The notes under the pieces are model-generated. The model was not told where the DNA came from and ran no database searches. It saw nothing but the letters and a program-made list of their open reading frames with translations. This document shows positions 60,325-64,000 of a stretch of DNA of 64,000 nucleotides, piece by piece (positions within the stretch are counted from its first letter, which is position 1; each line of letters begins with the position of its first letter). This DNA comes from Halichondria panicea. Lineage: Eukaryota; Porifera; Demospongiae; Suberitida; Halichondriidae. Both the position numbers and the translations under genes were made by a program. Location of the stretch: the NCBI RefSeq assembly GCF_963675165.1, contig NC_087384.1, positions 3,370,501 through 3,434,500 on the forward strand, read 5' to 3'.

Positions 60325-60505
60325 TCTTCTAGCCTAGTTTTTAGTGTCTGTAAGCTTAAAACATTTTTCAGGGGGGAGGGGGGGTCAAATTTTATTTCCG
60401 CCAATTTCGCTCAGAAGCGATGGTATAATTATAATATCGAGGCTAACACAAGAGCACTGTATCTCTGCTTCTGCATGAGCAAATTGGCGAAAGTAAAATG
60501 TGACC
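60325..60505. mobile_element. TIR element (TAGCCTAGTTT family), copy 2
   Basis: tctagcctagtttttagtgt plus ctgtaagctt, then gccaatttcgctcagaagcg, and near the right end gcaaattggcgaaagtaaaa, as in 31165-31403. Confidence 0.55.
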
Positions 60506-60648
60506 TAGTTGAAGTATAGTAAAAGTTAACTATTCTAAAGTTAGCTTTGCTGCTTTAGAATAGTTAGTACTCCCTTGTCGTATTAAAGGTACAAGTCCTG
60601 CCGACTGTGGTCCTTGATGCCATTCTCTTGGTTGAATTGTATGGGTAT

Positions 60649-61265
60649 TCAGATCTTCTTTATCAACAGATCCAGAGGGCATGTACACATCTGTATTATT
60701 TTAGTGATCGTAGAAAATTGTGCGGAGCACAACAAGACATGGTGATAGTTTCTACTTTTTCTGGAATCAAATTTATTGGTGACATTGAACACTCTAAAAC
60801 GAATCCCAAAGGCATTTTCTACCACTCGGTTGGCTCGGCTAAGTCTGTAATTGAAAATCCTTCTTTCTCTTGTTAATCCAATCTGACTGTGGTATGTACG
60901 TTTTTTGAGTGGGAATGCATCATCAGCAACAATAACATACGGGGATGATCGATGTAGTTGTTCCTGGCAGAGTTGTCGGCTCTGGCACGTCAAGCTTTTT
61001 TTGTTCAAGCATTTGATACATATTACAATTCTTGAACACTCCGCCATCTGAAATACGGCCGTTGCAACCTATGTCCACATACAATAACTTGTAGTCAGCA
61101 TCCACAATAGCAAGAAGTACTATACTGAAAGTATGCTTGTAATTGAAGTAATACGACCCATGCACTGTTTGGAGGAGGCCTGATAACAATGTGTTTCCCA
61201 TCCATAGACCCTCTGCATAGACCCAATATTATACAGTTGGGGAAATTCCACTGTCTGCGAAATCG
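60649..61265 (-). pseudogene. Broken PIF/Harbinger-type transposase
   Basis: DDE nuclease of Harbinger elements, read in pieces: FPNC and SMDGKHIVIRPPPNS (first Asp), then [36 protein letters not shown] (second Asp), then after a frameshift near 60935 [15 protein letters not shown] and [14 protein letters not shown] (Glu). Frameshifts near 61160 and 60935 split it into three frames, so it is inactive. No terminal repeats found for it. Confidence 0.8.
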
Positions 61266-62649
61266 CATGCAATTTTGTTCCAGTCTTCTTTAAGTGGTTG
61301 GTACCTAAATTGTGTGAAAAACAAAAAAATTCAGTTTATTATTATACAGGAAAATTATGAAGATGACCAAGAATACCTGGCTACTGACGATCCTAACGAA
61401 TTGACTGAATCGAACGACGATGGGGAGGATATATCTACACCAGTAAAATCAACCACAATAGGAGAAACCGCTCACTAAACGCCAAAGCATAAAAACTTCA
61501 GAAAATGATATCTTTGGACGATAATTATGTTGCATCGGAACTGAGGGCTGCATGTTACTACTCCTGCTGCACAGAGATGGGCCAAACTACAGATACAAAA
61601 TGTTCAATATTGCCTAGATACAAGGCCAGGTGGTACTATAGTTTTGTGGCAACTAATTGCTTGCTGGTTGCCTGCAAATTTACCATTCTAGGCAATGAAT
61701 TAATTGGTGTATGGTGCCCTTCAGTGTAGACTATAAGACGAAACACATATGGGGGGTGCATGCTCTTATCAATTTAGGTACACAAATAATTTTTTTAGGG
61801 TACCAACTTTGCATGTATAATTATGACCACATCTACGGTCCTTTTTAGTGTAAGCCAACCCTATAGCTAATACCTCGCTCTCGAGGCATAATTACGTGCA
61901 TACGTTTGTACTGTTTTGTGTACTAATACAGTACATAATTCTGAATCGAAGCTCTCTATTCGATGGTGCTCTCTCAACTAATAGTAACCCCATGCATGCT
62001 TATAATGGACTTTTCTTCGCTCAAAAATAAACAGACAGAACCAGTACATGCACATAACAATCGGAACTGTAAAACAATAAACAGAGACTGCTCTATACAA
62101 CATACAGTACAAGTGCACAGTCACATATACAAAAAAAGAAGTAAAATGGCTTGAATATAAGGTATTATTATAATTATAATTATACGTGGGTGTATATTTG
62201 TCGGTAAATCAGTCAACTGTGGTTTCATGTGAAGTGGGCTGGAAGTTATCTGAGTTCAGCCAGCCTTTCATCCAAGGGAGAGTTATATACCCACACTGAG
62301 GGGTCACTCTCCAATTGGTGGAAATACTGTGGAAAATTAACGGTTGAAGTTACAATTATTAAAGGTTACAGTATTTGCTCAAAGAGTGGTCCTCCCCAGA
62401 GAGAAAAGTTTAAGATCAAATCCCCACCTATGTAGGCCTGTGCCAAATATTCACTTCATCAGCATAATTATTATTCACACTAGATAATTCATTACTCTGT
62501 AATATAATACACAGCAGCGGAATAACACACCTATATAGCACAAAAAAATGAGATTGTGCAGTCATTTTACTTAATTTCAGCAACATATAATTATACACAG
62601 GGATACAGGGATGAAAATAATAGCTGGCCACCGGCCAAAATCCGAGCAT

Positions 62650-62875
62650 ATACCGTATACAGCGGGCAATTTTCAGGGGACAAAATATTCGTGGTTCAGC
62701 AATATCGAAACACTTCGTGGGTATAATATTTTCGTGGTTGGAGTTTGGTTGGAGTTTGCACTACAGGTAAAGGTAGGTAAGGTCGCTTCATTTGTGGGTA
62801 AAATATTCGTGGTCATACCTACAACCACGAAAACCAAAATATTTTGCCCCACGAAAATTACCCTCTATACGGTAG
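62650..62875. mobile_element. MITE of the TACCGTATA...GGGCAATTTTC family
   Basis: Starts taccgtatacagcgggcaat and ends ccacgaaaattaccctctat plus acggta, an inverted pair; the interior repeats aaaatattcgtgg words in both orientations. A relative of the 22410 and 23036 elements. Confidence 0.7.
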
Positions 62876-63065
62876 CCTGCTTCGCCATTCATTGTACTGC
62901 ATGAACTGCCATCTGGCCGGATAACAATTGCGCATGCTCAGAAAGATCCGCCATGTGCAAAAAAGCTGAATCAGCAATAATTTGTACGATATCAGAGCTA
63001 CTACATCGTAGATCTAGCAGCAGATCTAGTTCAAGAAAACTGAGTGCATCCCAGTGCTAGTGATG

Positions 63066-63345
63066 CAAGCAGCGATTGTCATCCACACTGTTGCAGGCTG
63101 TGGGTCTTTTGTTAACATAGCAGGCCACGGGTAGCTATCAGAATGCTATCAGATGGGCTAGAAACCTTCAATCACACTTTCTATCTACTTCCTTCAATCA
63201 CTTCCGTTCCTTGTGACATCATTGTTTTACTGAGCATATAAGATGTTATCCAAAGCCCTCAGATACCGGGGTAAGATTAGCGCATGCGCAAGCAGTCGTT
63301 ACCAGGCCCACTCTCAGAAGAAGTGCGGCCTGGGATCGAGGCTAG
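63066..63345. repeat. Inverted copy of the 52225-52480 repeat
   Basis: Complement of the TRAIP-intron copy: cacactgttgcaggctgtgg, cagatgggctagaaaccttc, gcgcatgcgcaagcag and gcggcctgggatcgaggcta occur in matching reversed order. Confidence 0.65.
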
Positions 63346-64000
63346 TCTTGGCGTGGCCCTACAAGTGCCTTGCCTTGTTCAATACTGCATGCTAGACCGA
63401 GGCCTGATGTGGTCGGTGTCGTCAATGATTCTGGGTAAAAATATTCGTGCGTTCTAGACTTCAACCAAATTTTATCCTCCAGAAACACCAACTACCCGGT
63501 ATTAAGGTTATACGGTAAACTGTTTGCTCATTGAGCTAGATCTACATGTAGTGATCGTGAGCAGCTAAATGAGCAGCCTGGAAGCGCAGTAGTCATTATT
63601 ACCATGGATCGAATAGATCAGTGTGGATTATAACGGTTGGCATTCGGCTATTTACCAACCCAAAAACAGCATAGGTGTAGTCTACTGTAGCTTATGCAGG
63701 GCCACACGAATATATATTTAATGAAAGCGTACCAATACCGTAGAAACTGGATTATTAGCGCTTACTCGACTAAAAGTGTATCTCTATTTTAAGTGCATGC
63801 TTTAACTGCAGGTTTTTTGTACTCGAATTGAAATGCTTCCAATTATGCGAAGGATATTAGTGAAATTTAGAATTCCTGTACTGGTCAATATGAATTTACA
63901 ACATTTAAAACAAGTGTTGCAAGCTGCGCTGTGCTAATGCCTCTCGCCATGTTATGCTTTCGCTCAAAAAGTAATAGTAGTTCTATAATAAATTTTACAT

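Larger units (their letters stand above)
61266..64000. other. Right end: repeats, no supported gene
   Basis: 2.7 kb. Holds an acidic open stretch at 61348-61478, a MITE at 62650-62875 and an inverted copy of the 52225-52480 repeat at 63066-63345. No gene can be supported. Confidence 0.45.

Noticed and set aside
60607-60876. Plus-strand open frame near 60.7 kb
   Set aside because: Shadow of the minus-strand Harbinger transposase remnant.

Overview
The window is animal nuclear DNA, most likely from a demosponge and plausibly Amphimedon queenslandica; that assignment is inference. The protein-coding genes are split by many short GT-AG introns, the background is AT-rich, and the words ataattat and tacatgta recur hundreds of bases apart throughout. 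Gene content is metazoan (USP48, TRAIP, RSRC2, an SR splicing factor), and small inverted-repeat transposons sit in introns and spacers. There are no operons, rRNA, tRNA or CRISPR arrays.

Layout. 250-2903 (-): USP48-like ubiquitin protease, 12 exons. 3550-9614 (-): leishmanolysin-like secreted metalloprotease, 16 exons, with one single-base frameshift. 12394-19720 (+): dynamin/EHD-like GTPase with a C-terminal two-helix membrane anchor, 13 exons; its fourth intron holds a complete antisense gene (14221-15544) carrying a TONDU-like motif. 24405-26720 (-): intronless laccase-like multicopper oxidase with a decayed copy of its 3' end downstream. 29087-33857 (-): RSRC2-like splicing-associated protein. 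35659-43825 (-): secreted GH3 beta-glycosidase, 21 exons, whose first intron contains a 2.9-kb Ginger-type DNA transposon (integrase, Ulp1 protease, PHD finger) with a CCGG target duplication. 44381-47272 (-): SRSF3-like splicing factor, divergent from 47457-54058 (+), the E3 ligase TRAIP, across a 184-bp shared promoter.

From 54 kb to the right end I find no intact host gene, only transposon remains: a HIRAN-like pseudogene, the tail of a retroelement ORF, a broken Harbinger transposase, and several non-autonomous elements with inverted ends.

The exon models were built by hand from splice signals and recalled family motifs. In every intact model exon phases join and the summed coding length is divisible by three; in the metalloprotease it misses by exactly one base, at the frameshift. 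Functionally the window mixes housekeeping genes (ubiquitin control, splicing, genome stability) with secreted or surface enzymes (protease, oxidase, glycosidase); nothing indicates they act in one pathway.
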